Positions 16,704 to 24,329 are shown, numbered from the stretch's first letter. The stretch is DNA of 24,727 nucleotides from Pseudomonadota bacterium (GCA_023432025.1 JAEYVE010000069.1:1-24727); one strand, 5' to 3'. The notes: generated from the letters alone by a model not told the origin. Program-made: numbers and translations.

Positions 16704-16750
16704 GCGCCTCCGAAGCCGCCTTGGTGCGGCTTCGTGAGGCGCTTTTCTTT
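16704..16750 (+). terminator. Rho-independent terminator after gpmA
   Basis: A 16-bp stem, GCGCCTC plus CGAAGCCGC (16704-16719) with GCGGCTTCG plus GAGGCGC (16726-16742), has a single bulged T at 16735 and a six-base loop (CTTGGT). TTTTCTTT follows at 16743-16750. It is 24 bp beyond the gpmA stop and is the clearest terminator in the window. Confidence 0.92.
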
Positions 16751-16858
16751 GCGGCGCGAACGCGCAGGGGCCCACTTCACGGCGTTCGGGAGAGGCTCAC
16801 TTCTTCGACCGGCGTGGGTGAGGGCCGTGATAGACTCACGCTTCGGTGGAGGTACTAC

Positions 16859-17695
16859 GTGAGGTCGAGTCGCCGTAAGAGGAACCGGTTCGCGCGAGTA
16901 AAAAGTGTGGCGGTTGCGGGGCTCATCCTTGCGTTGGGTCTCGAGGGAGGAGCGGCGCTCGCTGCGCCGAAGAAGGCGGCGCGTGCGCCGTCGAAGGCGA
17001 CACCTCGGGCGGAGGCGTCTTCCGAAGCCGCCGCACCCAGCGACGCGAAAGCGTCGCGCACCGGCGAGTCCGCCGCGGCGCCCGCGCCGGACGCTTCGGC
17101 CGCCGTCCCAACGACGACCGCCGACGGTCGCCCCATCGATCCAGAGCTCGGCGCGCCGCCCACGGCGGCGGATACGGATCCCAAGCTGCGCCCTTCGCCG
17201 CTCACGCCACGTCCCGAGGAAATGCCGACACGCGACGGCACGTCTCCGGACTACGCGGCGCTTCTGGGTGAGCTCGTGGCGCTCCGCGCTCGCGTGACCG
17301 CGCTGACGGGCGCGCTGTACGACAGCAAGCTCCGCGTCACGCTGGAAACGGACGGGGACGACACGCGCTTCGCGTCGCTCGTCGTCACGCTGGATGGCGC
17401 GGTCGTGTACTCGGCGCCCGAGCGATTCACCGGCACCGAAGAGATCGTCGTGTTCGAGCACGCCGTGGCACCGGGCACGCACGTGCTCGGCGTGGAAACC
17501 GAGCGCTACGACGGTCGTTCGCCGACGTCGCGCTCCTGGCAGGTGGCGCGTTATTCGGTCCAAGTGCCCGAAAAGAAGATCTTGCAGGCTCACGTGTTGG
17601 TCGCGGACGACTCGGCCATGGCGGACTTCGCCGCGGACGGCAGCGGGCGCTACGAGCTCGGTGCTCGCTTGGACGTCGAGGTGCTCGAACCGTGA
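16859..17695 (+). CDS. Exported protein: Ala/Pro-rich linker, short coiled coil, beta-sandwich-like domain
   Basis: The 278-aa product has a very basic N-region (MRSSRRKRNRFARVK), a hydrophobic core and a likely cleavage at ALA-AP near residue 36. Residues 37-125 are an Ala/Pro/Ser/Lys-rich linker. A short helix with heptad spacing (YAALLGELVALRARVTALTG) follows. The C-terminal ~120 residues alternate polar and hydrophobic in beta-strand style (LRVTLETDG, ASLVVTLDGAVVYSAPERF, IVVFEHAVAPGTHVLGVE, VARYSVQVPEK, ELGARLDVEV), like an Ig/fibronectin-type sandwich. I do not recognise the family. Start GTG 16859 has an excellent TGGAGGT at 16847-16853, and TAGACT at 16831-16836 might be a -10. It overlaps the next gene by GTGA, so the two proteins probably work together in the periplasm. 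Confidence 0.78.
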   Translation: MRSSRRKRNRFARVKSVAVAGLILALGLEGGAALAAPKKAARAPSKATPRAEASSEAAAPSDAKASRTGESAAAPAPDASAAVPTTTADGRPIDPELGAPPTAADTDPKLRPSPLTPRPEEMPTRDGTSPDYAALLGELVALRARVTALTGALYDSKLRVTLETDGDDTRFASLVVTLDGAVVYSAPERFTGTEEIVVFEHAVAPGTHVLGVETERYDGRSPTSRSWQVARYSVQVPEKKILQAHVLVADDSAMADFAADGSGRYELGARLDVEVLEP

Positions 17696-19875
17696 GGCCC
17701 TTCGTTCGTGCGGCGTCGAAACGCGAGCGAGCTTTGTCCTTTTCGGCGCGGCGCCTGCTTCGCTCGTGCGCGCCCTGGGTCGGCTTTCTGGTCTTGGCTT
17801 CGTCCGCGGGCGCAGCGCCTCGCGTCGCCACTTCGGTGCCCGCCGCCGAAGCCCCCCCACCGTCCGACGCGTCGAAGGAACCGACGGACGGCGCCGCAGA
17901 ATCCTGGTTCGTCGAGGCACCTGCTGCGGTGGAGAGCGCCAAAGAGCCGGCGCCGTCTTCTGCGCCGCCCAGCGGCGAGCTGGGCATGCGCGCTTACGAG
18001 GAGGGGCTTCGCGCGCGTCGGCTGGCGCCCACCGAAACGCTCAGCGCACAGCGCCTGCGTGAAGAGTGGGCGGGTGTGGAGTTTCGTCTCTCCGAGGGAC
18101 GCCTGGGGGAGGCCATTGCTCAGGCCGCCGCGCTCGTGGAGTCCCCTCGCTTCGAGCCGTTTCGAGAGAGCGCCGAGGGGCGAGGTCTCCGCTTCGTGCT
18201 GGGGGACGCGCTGGGGCGCGCGGGAGCCTACGACAAGTCGCGCGCGTATTTGGTGCCGCTGCTCGCCGCTTCGGACGTCGAGGCGCGGCGCGCTGTGCGT
18301 GCGCTCGTGGATTTTGGTCTCGAGAGCGGCGACCCTGCGCCGTTCGTCGCTCCCATCGAGCCGGTCTTGGGCAAGCTTTCCGAGGAGCTTCGCGGGGACG
18401 TCGCCTACGCGCGCGGTCGCGCCCACGAAAAGGCGGGACAGCTCCCCGAGGCGCTCGCCGTGTTGTCGGGTGTGGGCGCGCGGTCCCGCTACTGGGCTCA
18501 ATCCGTCTATCTGCGTGGGCTCATCGAGGCAGAGCGTGGCCGTTTGAAGGAAGCAGAAGCTCTGTTTTGCAAGGTGGCCGACCCCAAGCTGACGCCCCGC
18601 GAGGCGCCCGTTTTCGGCGGGGGCTCCTTCTTCGAGGTGCGTGATTTGGCGCGGCTCGGGCTCGGTCGTGTTGCTCACGAAAGTTATCGTTTCGACGACG
18701 CCCAGTACTACTACTACTTGGTGCCCCGGGACTCGCGGTACCTCCCCGAGTCGCTCTACGAAGCGGCCACGACGCGCTACGAAGCCGGAGACTACCAGGG
18801 CGCGCGCGAGTACCTGGACGAGCTCGCCGCGCGAAAGGCGCATCATCCGTACGAGGACGAGCGTTACATTTTGGACGCTTACGTGGACCTCGCCGCGTGC
18901 AAGTTCTCCGAGGCCGCGGACAAGCTGGCTCAGTTTCATCGAAAGTACGAGCCCGTGCTCGCCGCGGCCCAGCGCATCAAGACGGATCGCTCGGCGCTCA
19001 CGCGTTTGATCGGCGCGCTTCGGCAGGGCACCGACCCAGCGCTCGCCAACTTGGGCGTAGAAGAGGAAGCGGCGCGCTCCATCGGCGCGCTGATTCGCGT
19101 GGATCCGGGGTACGCCGAGCGAGAGAGAAGACTCGTCTTGGTCGAGCGCGAGCTCGCGGCGCTGGACCAAGTGGAGCGTGACTTGAAGGACGCACGCGCG
19201 CGTTTGGCGCAAGCACCGCGCGGAGCTCGAACGGATACGGCGCCGCGCGAGACCGCGCTCAGGCCACAAGCCGGGCCCCTCGTCGGAACCCAGGCGGACT
19301 TGCGCGCCCGCTTCGAGGCGCAGCGCGCTGAGCTTCAGCGCCTGGTGCGCGAGGCCGAGGCGTCGGGCAAGGTCTCGCGCGACGAGCTTGCCGCCATTCG
19401 GCGTGAGCTGGCGGGCGTGGAGCTGCGGGCGCGGAGCGTCGAGCGTGGGGCGGACGCCACCGCGGGGGCGGCCACGGGCGGCGTGGCGTCCGAGCGCGCA
19501 GAGGGCCTCGCCCGGGCTTTGGAGCACACGCTCTCGCGAGATCTCGAGACGGAGGTTCGGCTACGACGTTCGGCAGAGGCCGCTCGCGCAGAGCTGGAAG
19601 CCGAGCTCGGCGAGCGCGCTGCGGCGGCCGTAGCACGTCTCGAGCTGCGCCTGGCGCGCCTCCTTCACCGCGCGCGGCTCGGTCGCATCGAAACCGTGCT
19701 CGGCAAGAAACGAGCGCTCGAGGTCGAAATCGAGGCGCTGTCGCAGGGCTTTTTGCCTCCTGCCCTCGTGGACTCGCTCGACGTCGCTCGCTACCTGGGA
19801 GACGACGAGGAGTACTGGCCGGACGACGGCGAAGATTGGGCGGACGAGTACGTCGGCGGAGAAGGCCTGCGCTGA
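17692..19875 (+). CDS. Large exported TPR and coiled-coil protein with acidic aromatic C terminus
   Basis: The 727-aa product has a long basic N-region then a hydrophobic segment (CAPWVGFLVLASSAGAAP, residues ~26-43), so it is exported or membrane-anchored. After an Ala/Pro linker, residues ~125-430 are TPR-like helical hairpins: AYDKSRAYLVPLL, GQLPEALAVLSGVG, GRLKEAEALFCKV, YRFDDAQYYYYLVPRDSRYL, YEAGDYQGAREYLDEL. Residues ~460-690 are Ala/Glu/Arg coiled coil. The tail (from ~703) is acidic and aromatic: GDDEEYWPDDGEDWADEY. From memory, similar tails end periplasmic TPR proteins annotated in myxobacterial adventurous gliding (GltC/GltE); I cannot verify this and no other glt/agl gene is in the window. 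Start GTG 17692 overlaps the upstream stop. Confidence 0.82.
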   Translation: MRPFVRAASKRERALSFSARRLLRSCAPWVGFLVLASSAGAAPRVATSVPAAEAPPPSDASKEPTDGAAESWFVEAPAAVESAKEPAPSSAPPSGELGMRAYEEGLRARRLAPTETLSAQRLREEWAGVEFRLSEGRLGEAIAQAAALVESPRFEPFRESAEGRGLRFVLGDALGRAGAYDKSRAYLVPLLAASDVEARRAVRALVDFGLESGDPAPFVAPIEPVLGKLSEELRGDVAYARGRAHEKAGQLPEALAVLSGVGARSRYWAQSVYLRGLIEAERGRLKEAEALFCKVADPKLTPREAPVFGGGSFFEVRDLARLGLGRVAHESYRFDDAQYYYYLVPRDSRYLPESLYEAATTRYEAGDYQGAREYLDELAARKAHHPYEDERYILDAYVDLAACKFSEAADKLAQFHRKYEPVLAAAQRIKTDRSALTRLIGALRQGTDPALANLGVEEEAARSIGALIRVDPGYAERERRLVLVERELAALDQVERDLKDARARLAQAPRGARTDTAPRETALRPQAGPLVGTQADLRARFEAQRAELQRLVREAEASGKVSRDELAAIRRELAGVELRARSVERGADATAGAATGGVASERAEGLARALEHTLSRDLETEVRLRRSAEAARAELEAELGERAAAAVARLELRLARLLHRARLGRIETVLGKKRALEVEIEALSQGFLPPALVDSLDVARYLGDDEEYWPDDGEDWADEYVGGEGLR

Positions 19876-19898
19876 GCGCAGCCTTCTCCCGAGCTTTT
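19858..19898 (+). terminator. Possible terminator overlapping the TPR gene stop codon
   Basis: GGAGAAGGC (19858-19866) pairs with GCCTTCTCC (19881-19889). Inside, GCGC (19869-19872) pairs with GCGC (19876-19879), leaving the stop codon TGA as the loop. TTTT at 19895-19898 follows after five bases. The hairpin thus starts within the last codons of the TPR gene and lies before the convergent M16 gene ending at 19922. The T-tract is short and displaced, so termination efficiency is uncertain. Confidence 0.5.
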
Positions 19899-19921
19899 CA
19901 AAGCGTGTTCGCCGGCGCGCT

Positions 19922-21496
19922 TCAGTTGCCTCGTTCGCCGGCCGCCTTGCCCTTGTCGGGCTCGCCGGCCTTGTCCTCGCCGGTTTTGACGGGGTGACCC
20001 TGGCGGTCGAGCTCGACGACGTCGCGACCCAAGCCGTCCAAGCTGGCTTGGATGGCCGCCTTGTCGCCGGCGATGACGATGGTGAACGCACGCGGGTCGC
20101 AGTTTTGCTTGGCGGAGGCGTTCGCGTCTGCGGTCGTCACGGCCTCGACCTTGAGCGGCCACGTTTGCCAGAAGTCGAGCGGGCGACCGAAGATGGGAAT
20201 GGAGGCGAAGCGCAGGGACACGGCGTCGATGCGCTCGAACTGCGCGGGGTAACCGAGCAAGAGCCCATTGACCGCGTCGTTTCGCTCGGCGTCGCTCAGC
20301 GGGCGAGTCTGGCAAACCTCGCCGAGCTCACGCAGAATTTCGTCGATGCTGGCTCGGGTAACGTCGGTGCGTACGCTCGTGGAGACGCCGAAGTAGCCTG
20401 CTTCCCGGTAACGACGAAAGTCACTGCCCGCTCCGTAGGTGTACCCCTTGTCCTCACGGAGGTTCATGTTGATGCGGCTCGTGAAGGCGTCGCCGATCGG
20501 CCAGTTGTAAACCAGGTCGCGGAAGTAGTCCGGATCGAGCGCTCCGCCGGAGCGATGCGCGATGGTGAGCGCCGACTGCGCCGCTCCGCCGTAGTTGACG
20601 ACGTAGATGGGATGAGCAGCGGTGGGCTCCGCAACCGGTCTGTTCTTTGCTTGCGATTTGCCCGTCCAATCGCCGAACGTTTTTTCGAGCGCAGCCTGGA
20701 CGCGAGCGCGGTCCACTCCGCCGACCACGATGATTTCGGTGCCTTCGGGAGCAATGAGCGTCTTGTAGTGGTTCTTCAGGGTGGCGTAGTCGACGGCCGC
20801 GAGCGTCTTGCGATCTCCTTCGGGAGCGTCGCCGGCGTAGCCACTGCCGAAGAGAGCGCGGTGAACGGCGGTGCCCAGCGTCTTTCGAGGCTGCGCCTCC
20901 GAGGCGATGGCTTCGGCGATGAAATGAGCCTTTCTGCGCTCGAACTCGTCCTTGGGGAGGCGCGGGCGGCGCACGATGTCTCCGAGCAACGCCACGGACT
21001 CGTCGAGGTTCTCGGCGAGCAGGTTCATCCCGAGGCGCACGTAGTCCACCCCGGCGCTCGCGCTGTAGTCGGTTGCCAGACGTCCCAACTCGTCACTCAG
21101 CTCGAGCGCGGTCCGCTTGCCGGCGCCCTCGTCCAACATGTCCGCCAAGAGATAGGTCACGCCGGCCTTGCCGGCGGGATCCGTCGCGGAGCCGCGCGGC
21201 ACCACCAACTGGATCGAAACGAGCGGCGTGGGCCCCTGCTTCAGGTACGTAACCTTGAGGCCATTCTCGAGGGCAAAGTGCTCCGGGCTCGGCGGCGCCC
21301 AGGTTGCTTGTGGCGGCGGCTTCGGCAGCGCCGAATAGCGCGGATCCGCGGGGCTCGGCGCCTCCGCGGGAGGCGGCGCGGCGGGCCCGGGACGGCTCGG
21401 CGGCGGCGCCGACGAGCACGCGGAAAGAAGGGAGCCGAAGAGCGCGGCGGGCACGAGCGCGCGCGAGGCGCGCGAAGAACGACGAAGAGCCTTCAC
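19922..21496 (-). CDS. M16-family peptidase-like lipoprotein, catalytic motif lost
   Basis: The 524-aa product has a lipoprotein signal (LFGSLLSAC, Cys27) and a Pro/Ala linker to residue ~70. The M16 fold then begins with FALENGLKVTYLKQGPTPLVSIQLVV. Where active M16 enzymes have HxxEH, this one reads YLLAD (residues 115-119), so both His and the Glu are gone. Later family marks remain: FGDWTGKSQAKN, the R/Y substrate-site region FTSRINMNLREDKGYTYGAGS, and EILRELGEV. It is best read as the non-catalytic partner in a heterodimer, like mitochondrial alpha-MPP. Start GTG 21496 overlaps the stop of the active M16 gene in GTGA, which supports co-assembly. The lipid anchor would hold the complex at a membrane; the substrate is unknown. 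Confidence 0.92.
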   Translation of the reverse strand: MKALRRSSRASRALVPAALFGSLLSACSSAPPPSRPGPAAPPPAEAPSPADPRYSALPKPPPQATWAPPSPEHFALENGLKVTYLKQGPTPLVSIQLVVPRGSATDPAGKAGVTYLLADMLDEGAGKRTALELSDELGRLATDYSASAGVDYVRLGMNLLAENLDESVALLGDIVRRPRLPKDEFERRKAHFIAEAIASEAQPRKTLGTAVHRALFGSGYAGDAPEGDRKTLAAVDYATLKNHYKTLIAPEGTEIIVVGGVDRARVQAALEKTFGDWTGKSQAKNRPVAEPTAAHPIYVVNYGGAAQSALTIAHRSGGALDPDYFRDLVYNWPIGDAFTSRINMNLREDKGYTYGAGSDFRRYREAGYFGVSTSVRTDVTRASIDEILRELGEVCQTRPLSDAERNDAVNGLLLGYPAQFERIDAVSLRFASIPIFGRPLDFWQTWPLKVEAVTTADANASAKQNCDPRAFTIVIAGDKAAIQASLDGLGRDVVELDRQGHPVKTGEDKAGEPDKGKAAGERGN

Positions 21497-23046
21497 TTTG
21501 CACCTCCGGAGGTCGACGGGGCGCTGCCCGCTGGGGTCTTCTGTGTGGAGACAGCCGGGATCAGGGGCGACTTCTCGGCGGGCACGTTGCGGCCGCCCGG
21601 GACGAAGTCCAAGCGAACGAAGCGCTGAGTATCCAGGTAGCGCTTGGCGACGTCGTGCACACTCGTGGGCGTCGCCGCAACGTAACGCTGCAGGTCCTCG
21701 GCGAGATAGTCCGCCCGCCCCGTGTGCAGGTAGTAGTTGGCGAGCATGGACGCTCGCGAATCCACGGCTTCGATGCGCTGGTAAAAACTCTTCTTGAAGG
21801 CGTTTTGAGCGCGCTCGAGCTCGCGCTCGGTGGGCGGCTTCGCGAGCGCCTCATGGAGCGCCGCCTTGAGCGCGCTTTCGAGCTTGTCCGCAGACACACC
21901 CGGCGCAGCAGTCGCGATGATGACGAACGAGCTGCTCAGCTTTTCCGAGGCCTGAAAAGCAGCGACTTCCTTGGCGACCTTTTGTTCGTAAACCAACGGC
22001 TGGAAGAGTCGGCTCGTCTTGCCGTCCGTGAGCACGCTGGACCACAAGTCGAGCTCCGCGTCGCCGGGCGCATAGAGCGCGGGCGAGTGCCAAGCCAGAT
22101 ACACGCGGGGCAGCTCCACGTCGTCTTGTTTGATCCAGTGTACGATCCCGGGCAGCTCGGGCACGGTGGCGCTCGGTGCGCTGGCGCGCTCGCCTCCCGG
22201 AATGTCGCCGAAGTAGCGCTCCACCAAGGCCTTCGTGGCGGTCGGGTCGAAGTCACCCGCGATGGTCAACACGGCGTTGGCCGGCGCGTAGTAGCGACGA
22301 AAGAACTCCTGCACGTCGGTCAGTGACGCCGCGGTCAGGTCCTCGTGAGAGCCGATGGTGTCGTGATGGTACGGGTGGTTCTCGGGGTAAAGCATTTGCC
22401 CGAGGTGGTTGAAGGCGAGCCCGTACGGCTCCACCTCGTACCTTTGGCGTCGCTCGTTTTTCACGACGTCCCGCTGGTTGTCGAGCTTCTGCTGGCTGAG
22501 CACGGGCAGGAGCGACCGCATGCGATCGGACTCCATCCACAAGGAGAGCTCGAGAAAATTGCTCGGGACGCGCTCGTAGTAGTTGGTGCGATCCGCGTTG
22601 GTGGTGCCGTTGACCGCCGCGCCGATGGGCTCGAAGGGCGTGAAGTACTCGGCGTCGTGGTGCTTGGAGCCCTGGAACATGAGGTGCTCGAACAAGTGAG
22701 CGAACCCCGTGCGACCGGGTTTTTCGTGCCCCGAGCCGACCAGGTAGAGCACCTCGGTCGCCACGACGGGCAGTCGGTGATCCTCGCTGAGGAGCACGGT
22801 CAGTCCGTTCGGAAGCCGATATTGCTCGACGGGGACGTGCGGCGCGGTGGCTGGCGCCGGAGCCGCGGCCTGCGCGGCTTCACCCGCGTTCGGGGCAGCT
22901 GCTCCCGGCTCCCTCGCGAGCGCTCCGCCCGCCACGAACGCTGCCGCGAGCGCGAGCGCCCACGTGAAGCGCCCACCGATTGTTCTTCCGTGCGCGCCTC
23001 GCCGTACGGCGTGCGCGCCCACCTCGTTCGCTAGCACCCGACTCAT
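21493..23046 (-). CDS. M16-family zinc metallopeptidase, catalytically complete
   Basis: The 517-aa product has a long basic N-region then a signal core (FTWALALAAAFVAGGALA, cleavage near residue 44), so it is periplasmic or secreted. The zinc site is intact: HLFEH at residues 117-121 with the third ligand Glu198 in VVKNERRQ, 77 residues on as expected. Other marks are LPNGLTVLLSEDHRLPVVAT, GSGHEKPGRTGFAH, the NGTTNADRTNYYE segment and FFRRYYAPANAVLTIAGDFD. The C-terminal M16 domain is also present. It is first in the operon, with the inactive partner overlapping its stop. Such pairs degrade or process peptides in a closed chamber; no substrate can be named from the sequence. The promoter lies in the 48 bp behind bfd or is shared with it by read-through. 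Confidence 0.94.
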   Translation of the reverse strand: MSRVLANEVGAHAVRRGAHGRTIGGRFTWALALAAAFVAGGALAREPGAAAPNAGEAAQAAAPAPATAPHVPVEQYRLPNGLTVLLSEDHRLPVVATEVLYLVGSGHEKPGRTGFAHLFEHLMFQGSKHHDAEYFTPFEPIGAAVNGTTNADRTNYYERVPSNFLELSLWMESDRMRSLLPVLSQQKLDNQRDVVKNERRQRYEVEPYGLAFNHLGQMLYPENHPYHHDTIGSHEDLTAASLTDVQEFFRRYYAPANAVLTIAGDFDPTATKALVERYFGDIPGGERASAPSATVPELPGIVHWIKQDDVELPRVYLAWHSPALYAPGDAELDLWSSVLTDGKTSRLFQPLVYEQKVAKEVAAFQASEKLSSSFVIIATAAPGVSADKLESALKAALHEALAKPPTERELERAQNAFKKSFYQRIEAVDSRASMLANYYLHTGRADYLAEDLQRYVAATPTSVHDVAKRYLDTQRFVRLDFVPGGRNVPAEKSPLIPAVSTQKTPAGSAPSTSGGAK

Positions 23047-23094
23047 CGCTCCGAAACGTCGGCCAGACGGCGAACGATGTCAAAGGCGGGCGTA

Positions 23095-23313
23095 CTACTC
23101 GGTCATGAGCGACGGGTCGACGTTCATGGGGCGCGTCGCGACCGGCAAGGTTCGATGCGCCGTGTCCAAGACGTCTCGTACCGCGCTCACACAGCCCCCA
23201 CAGCAGGTGCCGGCGCGGCAACGCCGACCCACCTGGCCTACGGTACGCGCGCCTTCGGCGGCGTAGCTGAGAATCTGACGATCGCTGACCTGATGGCAGT
23301 GGCAGATGAGCAT
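23095..23313 (-). CDS. bfd: Bacterioferritin-associated ferredoxin
   Basis: Bfd carries a [2Fe-2S] cluster and passes electrons to the heme of bacterioferritin to release stored iron. The 72-aa product opens MLICHCHQVSDRQI, and the four ligands fall exactly where E. coli Bfd has them: Cys4, Cys6, Cys38, Cys41, the last two in GTCCGGC. Adjacent Cys32 and Cys37 are extra. The C-terminal 20 residues are longer than the minimal Bfd and uninformative. It is transcribed away from bfr, with a 300-bp control region between them, which supports the pairing. The M16 operon follows 48 bp downstream on the same strand with no obvious terminator between. Confidence 0.93.
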   Translation of the reverse strand: MLICHCHQVSDRQILSYAAEGARTVGQVGRRCRAGTCCGGCVSAVRDVLDTAHRTLPVATRPMNVDPSLMTE

Positions 23314-23395
23314 GGTCGAAAGAGAAGGTTGGAGAGGTCGTGGCGGCCCCCCCGTGGGAAGACCGGCTGCGAGCTACTGAAGGGGGTGTAGCAGC

Positions 23396-23460
23396 TTGAA
23401 ATCGACTTTCAATATCGCACTGAAAAAGGAAGTCATTTCCTGGAAAATACTAGGAAATTC
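23396..23460. promoter_or_regulatory. AT-rich palindromic control region between bfd and bfr (candidate iron operator)
   Basis: The 300-bp gap between the divergent iron-storage genes contains a markedly AT-rich island in otherwise GC-rich DNA. It holds a perfect inverted repeat TTGAAA-TCGAC-TTTCAA (23396-23412). A second cluster follows: TTTCC-T-GGAAA (23436-23446), preceded by GGAAG and followed by GGAAAT at 23453-23458. A TTGACA hexamer at 23522-23527 may be a bfr -35, but no -10 sits at normal spacing. The size and symmetry suit a Fur-family or other iron-responsive repressor; this is inference from symmetry and context. I see no small gene in the rest of the gap. Confidence 0.5.
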
Positions 23461-23613
23461 GGCGAAAAGGTGGCGCGTGGCCGACCCGGGTCAGGAAAGT
23501 TTGCAGGGGCCTTTCAACAAGTTGACAAGCCCTCGGATTTGCGCCTGACCGGTCTAGGCTTAGGGAAGACGACGCCGCCCGCGGGCAGGCCAACCACGGA
23601 GGATGACGCAGAC

Positions 23614-24084
23614 ATGAAGGGTGACCCCAAGCTCATCGAGCTCTTGAACGAGGTGCTTACCTCGGAGCTCACAGCCATCAATCAGTACTTCATTCACGCG
23701 AAGATGCTGAAAAACTGGGGCTATCCACGCCTCGCCGCGAAAAAGCGCGAGGAGTCCATCGAGGAGATGAAGCACGCGGACTCGGTGATCGAGCGCATCC
23801 TCTACCTGGACGGTGTCCCCAACATGCAGCGGCTCAGCCCGGTGCGTGTCGGCGAAGACCCGGTCGAACAGCACGAGGTCGACTTGGCGCTCGAGCTCGA
23901 CGCGGTCGCGCGTTTGAACCGAGGCATCGCGCTGGCGCGTGACCTCGGCGACAACGGCACCAAGGCTCTCCTCCAAAATATTTTGGTCGAAGAGGAGGAC
24001 GCCATCGACTGGCTCGAGACTCAGCTCGGCCTCATCAAGCAGCTCGGCAAGGAAAACTACCTGGCCGAGCAGATCCACGACTGA
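23614..24084 (+). CDS. bfr: Bacterioferritin
   Basis: Bfr subunits form a 24-mer that oxidises and stores iron and binds heme between subunits. The 156-aa product has the usual length and helices. Key residues in E. coli numbering are present: Glu18 (TSELTAINQY), Tyr25, Glu51, heme ligand Met52, His54 (EEMKHAD), Glu94 and Glu127. However, the site-B ligand expected at 130 is Ala in EEEDAIDWLE, where the canonical motif has His. The C terminus (GLIKQLGKENYLAEQIHD) is standard. ATG 23614 is chosen by alignment; GGAGG at 23598-23602 is its ribosome site at a slightly long 11-nt spacing. An ATG at 23603 in another frame reads only four codons and ends in the ATGA over the bfr start. bfd diverges upstream. 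Confidence 0.96.
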   Translation: MKGDPKLIELLNEVLTSELTAINQYFIHAKMLKNWGYPRLAAKKREESIEEMKHADSVIERILYLDGVPNMQRLSPVRVGEDPVEQHEVDLALELDAVARLNRGIALARDLGDNGTKALLQNILVEEEDAIDWLETQLGLIKQLGKENYLAEQIHD

Positions 24085-24160
24085 ACCCCCACTCGAGAAC
24101 GCCGCTCCGTGGCGGCTTGTCGGTGAGGGAGCGTCGCGCGCGTTCATGACGCGGTGCGAC

Positions 24161-24197
24161 AAAAGCAGGGCGGGCGAAGGTGAGCACCTTCGCCCGC
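24161..24197 (-). terminator. Near-perfect palindrome between convergent genes, likely terminator
   Basis: GCGGGCGAAGGTG (24170-24182) pairs perfectly with CACCTTCGCCCGC (24185-24197) around a central AG. It lies between the bfr stop (24084, plus) and the stop of the basic protein gene (24330, minus). Read on the minus strand, the hairpin is followed by CCTGCTTTTG, a short T-run that could serve the minus-strand gene; on plus there is no T-tract. The rest of the 24085-24329 gap shows only a weak GCCGC/GCGGC hairpin at about 24100 and no gene. Confidence 0.5.
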
Positions 24198-24329
24198 GAG
24201 CATTTGGAGAGGGAGTTCGCCGCAGAGCCCCTCGAGTGAGAGGCCGTCCGTCGACACCGAGTGGGCCGGACGTGTCGCGGCAGACGAGCGAACCGAACGA
24301 GCGGCCCGCGTCGAGCAACGGTTTGGCGC

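Noticed and set aside
17650..19527. A 625-codon minus-strand open frame opposite the TPR gene
   Set aside because: The plus-strand protein has a signal peptide, TPR pattern and a coupled start. The minus frame has no motif and is a high-GC shadow.
23603..23617. Four-codon upstream reading frame ending in ATGA over the bfr start
   Set aside because: GGAGG abuts this ATG with no spacing, so initiation there is unlikely, and the same GGAGG serves bfr at an acceptable distance.
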